Program-made: the position numbers and the translations under genes | Assembly (NCBI GenBank): GCA_946406115.1 | Contig: OX291551.1 | Coordinates: 1,240,001 to 1,304,000, forward strand | Direction: 5' to 3' | DNA from: Apoda limacodes | Lineage: Eukaryota > Arthropoda > Insecta > Lepidoptera > Limacodidae | Length of the DNA stretch: 64,000 nt | Shown here: positions 51,084-61,606 of the stretch, piece after piece | How the letters are laid out: every line of letters begins with the position of its first letter | How positions within the stretch are numbered: the stretch's first letter is position 1 | Notes under the pieces: generated by a model | Seen by the model: only the letters and a program-made list of their open reading frames with translations | What the model was told of the DNA's origin: nothing | Database searches by the model: none

Positions 51084-54000
51084 AAAGTCAAAAAAGTCAA
51101 AGTCAAAATGGTTTATTCAAATAAGGATTTTACAATCACTTTTGAATCGTCAGAGTTATAAAATATTATTTTTTGAACCCTCCCACCTTCCCGCCGGTTC
51201 ACAATGTTGTTGATTTCTACCGAGAAGAATCCGGCAAGAAACTCGATAGTTACTCTTTTAAAAACACTTAAATAAACTAAAATACAATTAATGTTTTAAA
51301 TAAAAGATTTTTAGTCGTACAATTTTATGATACCTATGCATCCTGTAATTGAGCATCATCAGTCCCAAGGATTTTTATCATTAACATAGTCTGAAATATT
51401 GTAATATGCCTTTTTACAAAGTACCTGCTTGATAAAAGATTTAAATTTACTTATTGATAGATTTTGAATTTTATTGGGAACTTTGTTGTAAAAGTGTATA
51501 CATTGCCCCATAAAAGAGTTACTTATTTTGTGTAGACGTGTATCATGCACCAACAGCTTATTTTTACTTCTAGTATTTACTTTGTGAACGTCACTTTTCT
51601 TGCTGAAACTATTGATATTTTTATGTACATATAAAAGATTTTCATATATGTACTGCGACACTAAAGTTAAAATTTTTACTTCCCTAAACCTATCCCTCAG
51701 AGATATCCTAGATCCTAATTTATAAATAGCACGAATTGCCCTTTTTTGTAACAAAAATATTGTATTTACATCAGCAGCGCTACCCCACAATAGGATACCA
51801 TATGTCATTAAACTATGGAAATAGCTAAAATATACTATTTTTGCAGTGTCGACATCGGTCAATTGTCTTATTTTCTTGATCGCATACACAGCAGAGCTAA
51901 GTTTTTTGGCTAGGTTATGAATATGAGGACCCCATTGAAGTTTGGAGTCCAGCGTTATGCCAAGAAAGACTGTTGAATAAACAAGTTCTAATTGCTCGCC
52001 ATTAATATTAATACATGTCTGTCTCTGACTAACATTTGGTAATGTAAATTTAACACATTTGGTTTTTTTTTCATTAAGTAACAAATTATTAGCGTTAAAC
52101 CAATTTACAATTTTAGAAAGGGCATCATTTAATTCATTATAACATGTCTGTCGTCTCTTAACTTTAAAAAGCAAAGAGGTGTCATCAGCAAATAAGACAA
52201 TGTCATGGTTTTTTACATTATATGGGAGATCGTTAATGTAAATAAGAAATAGAAAAGGACCTAAAATTGAGCCCTGAGGGACTCCTATAGTGACTGCTGA
52301 TCCCGGAGATCTTTCACCGTTGACATCTATTTTCTGTACTCTCCTACTCATATAGGATGTCAAAAGGTCGAGAGCTTTGCCTCTAATACCATAGTGATGT
52401 AGCTTCCTGATGAGATTTTCATGTTGAACACAGTCAAATGCCTTAGATAAATCACAAAACACTCCAAGGGCGTCATGCGAATCCTCCCAGGCGTTATATA
52501 TATTTTTTAATAGTGCCACTCCTGCATCGGTTGTGGAACGGCCTTTCATAAAGCCAAACTGTTTACTACTAAGTAGCTCATTAATACAGAAATGGCTTAA
52601 CATTTGACAAAGTATGATTTTTTCAAAAACTTTACTGAGTATAGGTAGTATTGAAATAGGCCGAAAATTATTAGGATCTGTTGAACTACCTGATTTAAAA
52701 AGAGGTATAACTTTGCTAAGTTTCATCTCATCAGGAAACACACCACTATCAACACAACTATTAAATATAATGGCTAAGGGTTGTGCTATAACATGAATAA
52801 TTGAATTTATAGTTTTTACAGAAAGTCCCCAAAGGTCTGTGGTGTTTTTAATTTCTAATGTTTTAAATGTATTAATGATATCTGTAGGACTAATGTTTTT
52901 AAATACAAAGGGAACGTTACATTCAGGAACACTAGCTTTTAATAATTTTTCTGCTAAGATTGGACTTGAGTTTAGATGTTCAGTTGTTTTGAATGGGATA
53001 TTCCTAAAAAACTGTTCAAAGGCAACTGCTACCTCAGAATTTGTTTTAAAACTAGCATCATCTACAATCAACTCAAAGTCCTGACAAGAATTCCTAGCTT
53101 TACCAGTTTCATTATTTATTATGTTCCATGTAGTTTTTATTTTATTTGTTGAATTTTTTACTTTATGTCTGAGGTGAATTGCTTTTGCAACAAGACAGAC
53201 CTTTTTAAAGGTTTTTGAGTATTTTTTTAAATATTCCCTAAATATTTGGCTATTATTATATGTTTTTTCTTTATATAATTCATACAGTTTACGCCTACTT
53301 TTATGAATACCTGGGGTAGCCCATTAACTAAAACTAAAGCGACTGGAAATAAGTTTCTTTTTTGCAGTAAATATTTTATTATACTCTGTAGTAATAGTGT
53401 CAAGAACAGTATTGTACATATCATTTGGGTCGCCATTATAAAGCAAATCTGGAAGTTTATGCATTAAGTTAGATTTAAATGATTCAACCCGTTTAGTTGT
53501 TATTGGTATAAATTTAATTTCCTATTTACTAATACTATTCTTTCTTTCTAAAACCACTAACTGTCCACAATGATCTGACTCTAGATTGCTTATAATTGAT
53601 TTTTGAATTGGTTTTATGTCAGTAAATATATTGTCGATGCAAGTGGCACTGGATACAGCAATTCTAGTTGGTTCACAAAACAAATTATTTAAATTAAAAG
53701 ACTGAAATAAGGCAAGCAATCTGGTGCTTAATGAGCTATTTTCCAAAATGTTTATATTGAAGTCTCCACAAACAATGATTTGTTTATTAGAATTGCTGAT
53801 TTTATTCAGCACTTCTTCCATAACTAATTCAAAATTATCATAAATTGCACAAGGCGGCTTGTATACACTCACAACAATGAGATGCTCAACTTCTATACAG
53901 GACAGCTCGGCAGTTCGCTCAACTGAGAGGCTCACAATGTCTTTACGTTCCTTAAACTTTAGCTGTTTATTAACTAAAATTAAAGAGCCACCATGGATAG

Positions 54001-54320
54001 CATTTACTCGGCTGAACGAACTTCCCACCTGGTGATTAGTGAAATTGAACATCAACTGATGGCTGCGTAGCCAGTGTTCAGTGATACATAAAGTGTCAAT
54101 CTTTTGGCAGTTTATGAACAATTCAATTTCTAGTTCTTTCTGAGACATTCCTTGTATATTCTGATGCACCAGGTTCAATGGAATATTATTTTTAGTATGA
54201 CAAAGTTTATTGTTTTGTTTCTGTTTGCATAAAACTTGAGTAGACATAGATTGTTTAATATAATCATTATTAATGTTGGAATTTTATAATATGCCAAAGT
54301 GGTCCTTTGTTGTCTGAACT
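51084..54320 (-). mobile_element. LINE-B copy, right arm
   Basis: Mirror of 44439-47675; same boundaries on the opposite strand. Confidence 0.8.
51359..54247 (-). pseudogene. LINE-B ORF, right arm, with two stops
   Basis: Same protein as the left arm; the 570-residue RT part (53071-51359) is identical. Besides the shared stop (TAA, 53324-53326) it has a private TAG at 53522-53524, where the left arm has AAG (Lys, 45235-45237). This substitution arose in one arm after the duplication, or is a base-call error. Confidence 0.85.
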
Positions 54321-57300
54321 ACACTAACATTGAGTAGTGTTGTGTTCCTGGCGGTGAGTAAGGTTGCCAGAGCTCTCTTTGAGGATTCGCTGCGCGGACA
54401 GCGGAGGACCGACGGTGCTTGTTGCTGTCATTGCTCGGCGTAGACGCGGCGTGTTGGTTCGGCGGTCAGGGAGACCTGATGAAACGGCTGATCGCTGGCC
54501 GCCCGCAGGTTGAACGGGATCCCAAACCCAGGGATCACTTAATCTCCGCCCTGGGAGGCTGATCCGCCAACCTGTGTAAAGTCTCTGAAGTAGTAGTCGT
54601 GCCGGAGAAGGAGACCGGAGTGGACCCGGCTACTACAACAGAGGGGGATCAGGGGCCCTTCCGCCTGCCGTGCCAGCAACCGTATCATCTGTGGCGAGCT
54701 TCGGCAGTCTTAGAACCGCACCTTTTGTCCTCTATGCTGTCTGTGCAGTGAATCCTCATCCCTTAGTCTTAGTAACTTCTTTTATATATTATGGCCATAA
54801 GAAAGAATAAGAAAAGAGTTTGCACAGCGGCTACTCCATCCACATATAATGTGGATTTTTGCAACATCAGGGGTATTCACGCAAATCTTAACGCAGTCCA
54901 CCACCATCTCGAAACTGCGCAGCCGACCATTCTTTTTCTAACGGAGACGCAGATATCCTGCCCGGCCGACACATCATACCTTCACTATCCCGGCTACAAA
55001 CTCGAACACAATTTCATGAGTCGTGCCGGTGTATGTATCTTCGTCCGGGAGGATATCTGCTGTCGCCGCCTTCATAGCCTTGAAGACAGGGACCTGTCGA
55101 TATTGTGGGTGCGCGTAGATTACGGCGGCCACACTCGTATCTATGCGTGCCTATACAGGTCTCATAGCGGTGACACGGACGTAACTCAACTCTTCACGCA
55201 CCTGAGTTTGACGACTGACAAAGTTCTAGAGCAATATCCCACAGCAGAACTAGTTATTTTGGGAGACTTTAACGCCCACCATCGCGAGTGGCTCAGTTCT
55301 CGAACCAATAACTATGCTGGGATATCTGCTCACGAATTTGCTCTGACCTATGGATTCTCTCAGCTGGTACTTTCTCCAACGAGAATACCAGATATAGAGG
55401 AACATACGAGCTCCTTACTGGACCTTCTGCTGACTACTCGTCCGGATGGATACTCCGTCTCAGTGGATGCGCCTCTTGGCTCCTCGGACCACTGTCTCGT
55501 CCGGACTCAAGTGTCATGCACACAACCCGATCCTTCTGGGCCAACTAATTGGCGTCGTGTGTGGCACTATAAGTCGGCAGACTGGGATGGATTGCGAGAA
55601 TTTTACGCATCGTACCCGTGGAGGCAGATCTGCTTTAACTCAGAAGATCCTGACGTCTGCGCAGCCGCAGTCACTGAGACAATCCTTGCTGGTATGGAAT
55701 GTTTCATTCCTAACCTGCGAGTAGCTGCCGGCGTCAAAAAACGACCGTGGTTTAATAGGTCTTGCAGAGAAGCTAAAATTCTTAATCAAACTGCGTATGA
55801 GGCTTGGACCACGGCTCGTAATAATAAGGATCCGAATATTTCTGAGTTAAAACGCAAATTAAATGCTGCTTCGAGGTCCAGTAAGAAAGCAACTGCCAGA
55901 GCAAAATTCCAATTCATCTGCAAAATAGGTGGGCAACTTGCGAGCTAGCCTTCTGGGAGTCGTGCTTTCTGGTCGTTTGCCAAAGCTGCCTAAGGGAACT
56001 TCTGCCAGTCGTCGTTAACACCACTGCGAAAGACCGATGGTGACTTGGCCCATAGTGCTAAAGAGAAAGCCGATCTACTGGGCAGTCTCTTTGCCTCGAA
56101 CTCGAACATGTACGATGAAGGTGCTGTACCACCTACTATACCGTGGTGCGGTAAGACCATGCCGGAAATCTCCATAACACAGCGGGAGGTCCGGCGGGCG
56201 TTGCTTTTTCATAAGTCGAGTGGGCCAGACGGTATACCAGGCAATTTACCACACTAGGCAATTTCCGTCTTCATGGAAGACTGCGAATGTGCACCCGGTG
56301 CCCAAAAAGGGCGATAGATCAGATCCATCGAATTACAGGCCTATCGCTATAACCTCTCTCCTCTCCAAGGTGATGGAGCGTGTGATCAACACACAGCTTT
56401 TGAGATACCTAGAAAAACACGACCTGATCAGTGACCGTGAATATGGCTTTCGCCACGGTTGCTCAACTGGTGAGCTTCTAGTGTATCTCACACACCGATG
56501 GGCACTAGCCATTTAGAGTCAGGGGGAGGCATTGGCATGTAGCCTAGACATAGCGAAGGCGTTCGATCGGGTCTGGCACCGGGGTCTTCTATCGAAGTTG
56601 CCATCTTACGGAGTGCCCGAGGGTTTGTGCAAATGGGTGGCTAGCTTTTTGTCCGGCAGACGCATACGAGCCGTAGTTGACGGTAGTTGCTCTGATAGCA
56701 GGGACATTAATGCTGGTGTCCCGCAAGGCTCTGTGCTGTCTCCTACGCTGTTTCTACTGCACATCAATGATATGTTGGACATCAACAACATACATTGCTA
56801 TGCAGATGACAGTACTGGAGACGCTAATTACACGGGCCGTGCAAGCATCCCACGTTCCGTTGTGGAGGAAAAGCATGAAGAACTTGTGTCTCAAATCGAG
56901 ATCGGTCTGTCCAAGGTCTCTGACTGGGGCGGTAAAACTTGGTCCGATTCAACCCTTCCAAGACACAAGTCTGCGCGTTCACCGCTAAGAAAACCCCATT
57001 CACTGTAGTCCCACAATTCCAGAACACTCCCCTCTCCATCTCCAAGAGCATTGGGATCCTTGGTGTCGACATCTCCAGCGATGTTCAGTTCCGAGATCAT
57101 TTACAAGATAAGGTGAAGCTGGCGTCCAAAAAACTTGGTGTACTCAACAGAGCGAAGCAGTACTTCACGTCGGGGCAAAGGTTGTTACTTTACAAGTCGC
57201 AAGTCCGGCCCCATATGGAGTACTGCTGCCATCTCTGGGCGGGTGCACCCGAATACCAGCTTGGCCCTTTTGACTCGGTTCAACGACGGGCTGCGAGAAT

Positions 57301-57746
57301 TGTCGACGATCCCAAACTCACTTGCGGTATCGAGCCGTTAAGTCTGAGGAGAGACTTTGCCTCCCTGTGTGTGTTCTACCGCTTGTACAATGGATTGTGT
57401 TCTGAGGAATTGTTCGAAATGATGCCCACGGCTACTTTCTACCATCGCACCGCTCGCCATCGACAGGGAATTCATTCTCACACTTTGGAACCAAAATGGT
57501 CGCGTACAGTGCGGTTTCAGAGAAACTTCCTCCCGCGAACGCTTGGGTTGTGAAATGAGCTCCCTGCCAAGGTTTTCTCTAAGGACTACAGTATGGGGTT
57601 CTTCAAAAAATAAGTTATTAGATTTCTGAAGGTTCGGCAACGCGCGAGTGATGCCCCTGGTGTTGCAAGCGTCCATAGGCTACGGTGACCGCTTACCATC
57701 AGGCGGACCGTAGGCTTGTTTGCCACCTTAGTGGTATAAAAAAAAA
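54321..57746 (+). mobile_element. LINE-A copy 3: mosaic, decayed in its 3' half
   Basis: Plus-strand 5' UTR (54321-54790), ORF from ATG 54791, and a poly(A) near 57739-57746. Up to 55918 it mirrors the intact left copy. Beyond that it matches the LINE-A subfamily of 18.2-21.0 kb, sharing the TAG at 55946-55948 and the change before HKSSGP. Confidence 0.85.
54791..57553 (+). pseudogene. LINE-A ORF, right side: intact endonuclease, broken RT
   Basis: Codons 1-376 are the same as in the intact copy and cover the whole endonuclease domain. The frame ends at TAG 55946-55948, after residue 385. The RT part then survives in pieces: KKGDRSDPSNYRPIAITSLL, a TAG at 56514, SLDIAKAFDRVWHRGLL, GVPQGSVLSPTLFLLHIND, HCYADDSTGD (YADD intact) and a frameshift near 56930. 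There is a deletion of about 80 bp at 56240, where IPAVVLQCAPEL is missing. It could still encode a free endonuclease-like protein, but no full enzyme. Confidence 0.85.
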
Positions 57747-57759
57747 TATGACTCGAATT

Positions 57760-58165
57760 GAGTGATTTCGATTTCGAATTGACAAAGAAAATTTATAAAA
57801 AACTTTGAATATCGCTCTGGTAACAGTTATACTGATTACGAAACTTTCTGTAAAAGAAATAATATTCTCACGCTTCAGGACCGCCGATGTTATCTAGATG
57901 CCATGTTTTTTTTTTAATTTTGAATAGCTACATTGACTCTCCTACTTTACTAGCAAGTATTAACTTAAAAGTTCCTCTAATCTCTTCACGTTCTGTAACA
58001 CCGTTTCATTTCGACCTTAGTCGTACTAATAATAGAAAACATTATTTCTTTAGACGATCTATGCTTAATTATAATAAAAAAATATCAGGCATTGATATTT
58101 TCCATTGTTCATTGCAAAAATTTAAAAGTGAAATTTCCAAAATTTTCAGGAATGTGTCGTAACTA
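57760..58165 (+). pseudogene. LINE RT C-terminal fragment, unassigned family
   Basis: The frame NILTLQDRRCYLDAMFFFLI, then NSYIDSPTLLASINLKVPLI, SRTNNRKHYFFRRSMLNYN and IDIFHCSLQKFKSEI, resembles the extreme C-terminus of Jockey/CR1-like LINE proteins (RRxxLD...SPxLLxxIxxxVP). The frame is open only from 57887. It is followed by a T/A-rich tail. Confidence 0.55.
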
Positions 58166-58761
58166 TGTAAACTTCGAATTAAATTTTTCAACATTGTGTA
58201 TGTTTATATATGTATGTATAGGTATATAAGATGTATATTTCTGTTTTATTGTTGTATTGTATATTTCTGTTTCTATTACTTAGTGAAACTATAGGTCTAC
58301 TTGTGTCTATTTGTTTATAATATTTCATGTTTCCTTATAAAAAAAAAAAAAACGCTCTGCTGTATTGTTCATTGTCTTATAAATCCTCATCCTCCTTTCC
58401 GATTTTGGGTATATAAGTATATTCTTACTTAGTTATCAGAAACAAGAACCTTCAAAATAAGCATTTTTTTAATTGTTTAATGCTGGATAAATACATATCC
58501 AACCCGGCTTTCCGGTCGGTCGCAATTCGCGTCAGATTACCGGGGTGAATGGGTTGCGGGGCGCGGAACCCGATTTAAGATTAATGTTTACCACTGTGCC
58601 ACCATACATGCAAGTATTTTAAATAGTTCACACACATCTCGGGTAGTACTGGTATAGTAATATCACAATGTGTTTTTAAAAGCTATTTAACTACTAAGTA
58701 TGTGTATTACGTTAACCTACTTGATAAATTTTTGAGCTAAGTTTAATGTCTATGTTTGCAG
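58166..58761. other. AT-rich DNA, intron-like
   Basis: No gene is recognised. The last 20 bases (TTTAATGTCTATGTTTGCAG) form a credible splice acceptor for the exon at 58762. Confidence 0.45.
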
Positions 58762-58919
58762 GTGTGTCACCGGGGCCAGCTAGACATGGTGTTCACTGGG
58801 TGCTATGTGCTGAAAACAGAGATCGGCAAGATGATCAAGGAAGAATATCGCTACATCACCACTGCAAATTACACCGACTTTGCCAAGTTTCGTCCTAATG
58901 CTCATTATCGAAGTAACAA
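58762..58919 (+). CDS. Putative host gene, second coding exon
   Basis: A 158-base segment bounded by an acceptor (TTTGCAG|GTGTGT) and a donor (AACAA|GTGAGC at 58920). It encodes VCHRGQLDMVFTGCYVLKTE, then IGKMIKEEYRYITTANYTDF and AKFRPNAHYRSN. It starts in phase 0, matching the donor at 28580, and ends in phase 2, so at least one further exon lies beyond. It contains two Cys and one sequon (NYT). GC content is higher than in its surroundings and the composition looks coding. I do not recognise the family; no transmembrane segment is visible. Confidence 0.55.
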
Positions 58920-59286
58920 GTGAGCATTACATTACATTTTTAATTTTAAAGTTTCCAACTGAAATGGTTGCACGCAGTATCTAATATTGATTTAGTAACA
59001 TTTAAACAAAATAACCACTACATCATTCTGGCTTAGCCTTTGGCTGGGAATCTGATGTAAGGTATCATGATATTTTGCTGTTTTTTGCCCAAGCAATGCA
59101 AAACCTGTTCATATTGTACCGGCTAAAATATAACCGAGTATTGTTCGGTTCTGCACGTGGATAATTGTACCCGGTTCCAAAATATTTTCGTAAAATTTTA
59201 TCTCAAAAATAAGAAACATTGTTATATACTACTAAATGCTCTATAACTTATGCTCTAAGAATTGTAAGTACAACTACATGAAAATG
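58920..59286. other. AT-rich DNA, probably intron
   Basis: Begins with the donor GTGAGC. Nothing else is recognised before the minisatellite. Confidence 0.4.
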
Positions 59287-59671
59287 AATTAATCTATCTA
59301 CTATAACAGACAAAATTAATCTATCTACCACAACAGACAAAATTAATCTTTCTACTATAATAGACAAAATTAATCTGTTTACTACAACAGAAAAAAATTA
59401 TCTATCTACTATAATAGACAAAATTAATCTATCTACTATAATAGACAAAATTAATCTATCTAATATAACAGACAAAATTAATCTATCTACTACAACAGAC
59501 AAAATTAATCTATCTACTTTAATAGACAGAATTAATCTATCTACTATAATAGACAAAATTAATCTATTTATTATAACAGACAAAATTAATCTATATACTA
59601 TAATAGACAAAATTAATCTATTTATTATAACACACAAAATTAATCTGTCTACTATAATAGACAAAATAAAT
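59287..59671. repeat. 27-bp minisatellite, about 14 copies
   Basis: The unit ATTAATCTATCTACTATAAT followed by AGACAAA is repeated about 14 times with scattered substitutions and almost no length change. Because 27 is a multiple of three, a minus-strand frame stays open (59398-59697) as a nine-residue periodic NRLILSIIV-like string. The unit is also followed directly by an LTR-like remnant (59683). Confidence 0.85.
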
Positions 59672-59682
59672 GTATCTAGTAT

Positions 59683-59794
59683 TGAAACGAACGGCAAGGG
59701 TGAACTGTATAATTATTTTCTTCGCGGCAATAAAATAAAACACTTCTTAATTTGTAAAGGTGCACAGCGCGCTCTTCTTGAAAGCTTGTTATTC
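59683..59794 (-). mobile_element. LTR-like remnant (same family as 8599-18248)
   Basis: On the minus strand it reads CTGTGCACCTTTACAAATTA through GAAGTGTTTTATTTT to CCCTTGCCGTTCGTTTCA. It matches 18165-18248 and ends at the same base. Its upstream side is cut by the LINE tail. Confidence 0.6.
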
Positions 59795-60130
59795 AGTTTA
59801 GGCTACAATAATTGAGCACTTATGAATGTCACTACGCCATCGGTTCGTAAGTCTACAGGGCGGGAGACCTTGTACTGAGAAGAACCGGCAAGAAACTCAG
59901 CAAGGGCATTTCTTTTCTCTCTTTCTCTTACAGCGTCCAATTACAATATTGGAAAATGCCCTCCCTATCATAAAAGGACACTTTCCATTACAAACATAAA
60001 AAAAAACATGAAATATAAAGCACAAGCACAACATAAAAAAGTATCTAATATAAACAAAAGACAGTTTATGTATTCATCACTAAGAAATAATCAATGTCTT
60101 ACAGTATTAATAAACAAAACAAAAAAGTAA
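59795..60130 (-). mobile_element. LINE 3' tail, longer copy of the 20-kb insertion
   Basis: Reverse complement of 19987-20333 at high similarity (GAGTTTCTTGCCGGTTCTTC; AAAGTGTCCTTTTATGAT), extending further 5' than the copy at 20 kb. Non-coding. About 60131-60535 has no recognised feature and may be more of the same 3' UTR. Confidence 0.65.
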
Positions 60131-60539
60131 GACTAAATACTAAGAATACAAAGAAGTTTGCAAGAGCAGACCAGCCTCCACAGGCGGCACCCGTTCACGA
60201 GTATGACACATGAATCAGCCAACCATGTTTTAGGGAACGTAACGACCCGACACACACGCCACCACCGCAGAGACACTTTGAGAGAGCATGACACACTCAA
60301 GCAACTCGAATAAAACTTCGATTGTACTAGTTACAATGTGTGTAGTAAAGGAACAAAATATAAGAGGAGAAGATTGGAAGGTTCGTAATGCTTTACTACC
60401 GAGAAGCAAATAAACTCACTAGTTAATCTTTTATAAATCATATAACAATACAATATAGCCTTACACTAGGTAATAACATAATAAACAATGTTTTAATTAA
60501 AAAAAAATTATTTCAAATGCCCCAATACAAATCAATTAA

Positions 60540-61606
60540 GTTCTAATTTTTCCAAGCATTTTTATCATTTATGTATTCATCAACTTTGTAATAGCTTTTT
60601 TTCATTAAACTATCTTTGACATATATTTTAAATTTATTTGAGGATAAATTAACCACATGTTCTGGAATTTTATTGAATAAAGACTGTATCAATATAAGCT
60701 GCCTTACCCCAAAGCAAAATTCCAGAAGACATGACGGAATGGAAATAGCTAAAGTAGCGAGCAGTGTCAACATCTGTAAGCTGCCTAACTTTCCTAACTG
60801 CATAGGCAGCTGAACTGAGTTTTCCTGCAAGAACTGAAATGTGAGGGTTCCACTGCAGCCTATTGTCTAATGTAATACCTAGAAACACTGTTGAGTCTAA
60901 TAGTTCTATTTCTTCTCCGTTTAGGGATAATTTTGTACTTATGTTTCTGACATTTGGCATCATAAATTTTAAACACTTAGTCTTTTTCGCATTAACAGGT
61001 CTACAAGTTACTAGTTGAGATTTTTCTTTATAGTTGTGTAGAATTTTTATTATTTGACCACAGTGATCGGACGGCAAATTGTTAATAATAGATTAATCTT
61101 TTACTTCAACGTTACAGAAAATATTATCTAAACATGTAGCTGAAGTCGATGTAATTCTAGTTGGTTCCAGAAACAAATAATTTAAGTCAAAACTTGTAAA
61201 TAAGTTAATAAATCTATCTCTTGTTTGGGAACTCTCTAAAAGATCAATATTAAAGTCACCACAAACAATAACTGATTTTTTAGAATAACAAATTTTTTTT
61301 AGAACTTGTTCCATTACAGGCTCAAAAGAATTATAATTTGCAGAAGGGGGGCGATACATACAAAGTATAATATAATTCTTAAGTTCTATACAAGACAATT
61401 CTATTATGCGTTCAAGTGAGAGGCTAACTATATCCTTTCGATCTTTACACTGTATATTATTATTAACAATTATTAATGAACCCCCTCGAATAGCATTTTT
61501 TCGAATAAAGGCACTGGACATATAATGATTGGGGAAACTAAACATTAATTCATGTTTACTTAGCCAATGCTCAGTTACACATAACATATGTATATTTAGT
61601 CTCGAC
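60540..61606 (-). pseudogene. LINE-B relative with the RT core deleted, antisense
   Basis: On the minus strand the endonuclease part reads MLCVTEHWLSKHELMF, SVIVCGDFNIDLLES and LPSDHCGQIIKIL (61587-61040). It then jumps straight to RT C-terminal blocks NAKKTKCLKFMMPN, VFLGITLDNRLQWNPHIS, AVRKVRQLTDVDTARYF and SGILLWGKAA (to 60670), and after another gap to IPEHVVNLSSNKF and DEYINDKNAWKN (60543). The catalytic RT core is missing. The 5' edge abuts the LINE-C terminus at 61607. Confidence 0.75.

Larger units (their letters stand above)
49438..55918. repeat. Giant palindrome, right arm (6,481 bp)
   Basis: Reverse complement of 42841-49321. Arm identity is lost at 55919, inside the LINE-A ORF (ATCGGCAAAATAGG on the left, ATCTGCAAAATAGG on the right). 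From there on the two sides are related LINE-A copies that differ at many positions. Confidence 0.9.
28581..58761 (+). other. Putative 30.2-kb intron packed with transposons
   Basis: Donor GTGAGT at 28581 and acceptor TATGTTTGCAG ending at 58761 would bound this intron. It contains LINE-E, a transposase remnant, a tandem-repeat block, the whole large palindrome and LINE fragments. If the exons do not belong together, this is simply intergenic repeat DNA. About 28620-29490 and 29870-30730 are AT-rich with no recognised feature. Confidence 0.4.

Noticed and set aside
59398..59697. A 99-codon minus-strand frame with a nine-residue repeat
   Set aside because: It is fully explained by the 27-bp minisatellite, whose unit length is a multiple of three. 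No start context or flanking coding sequence supports a protein.
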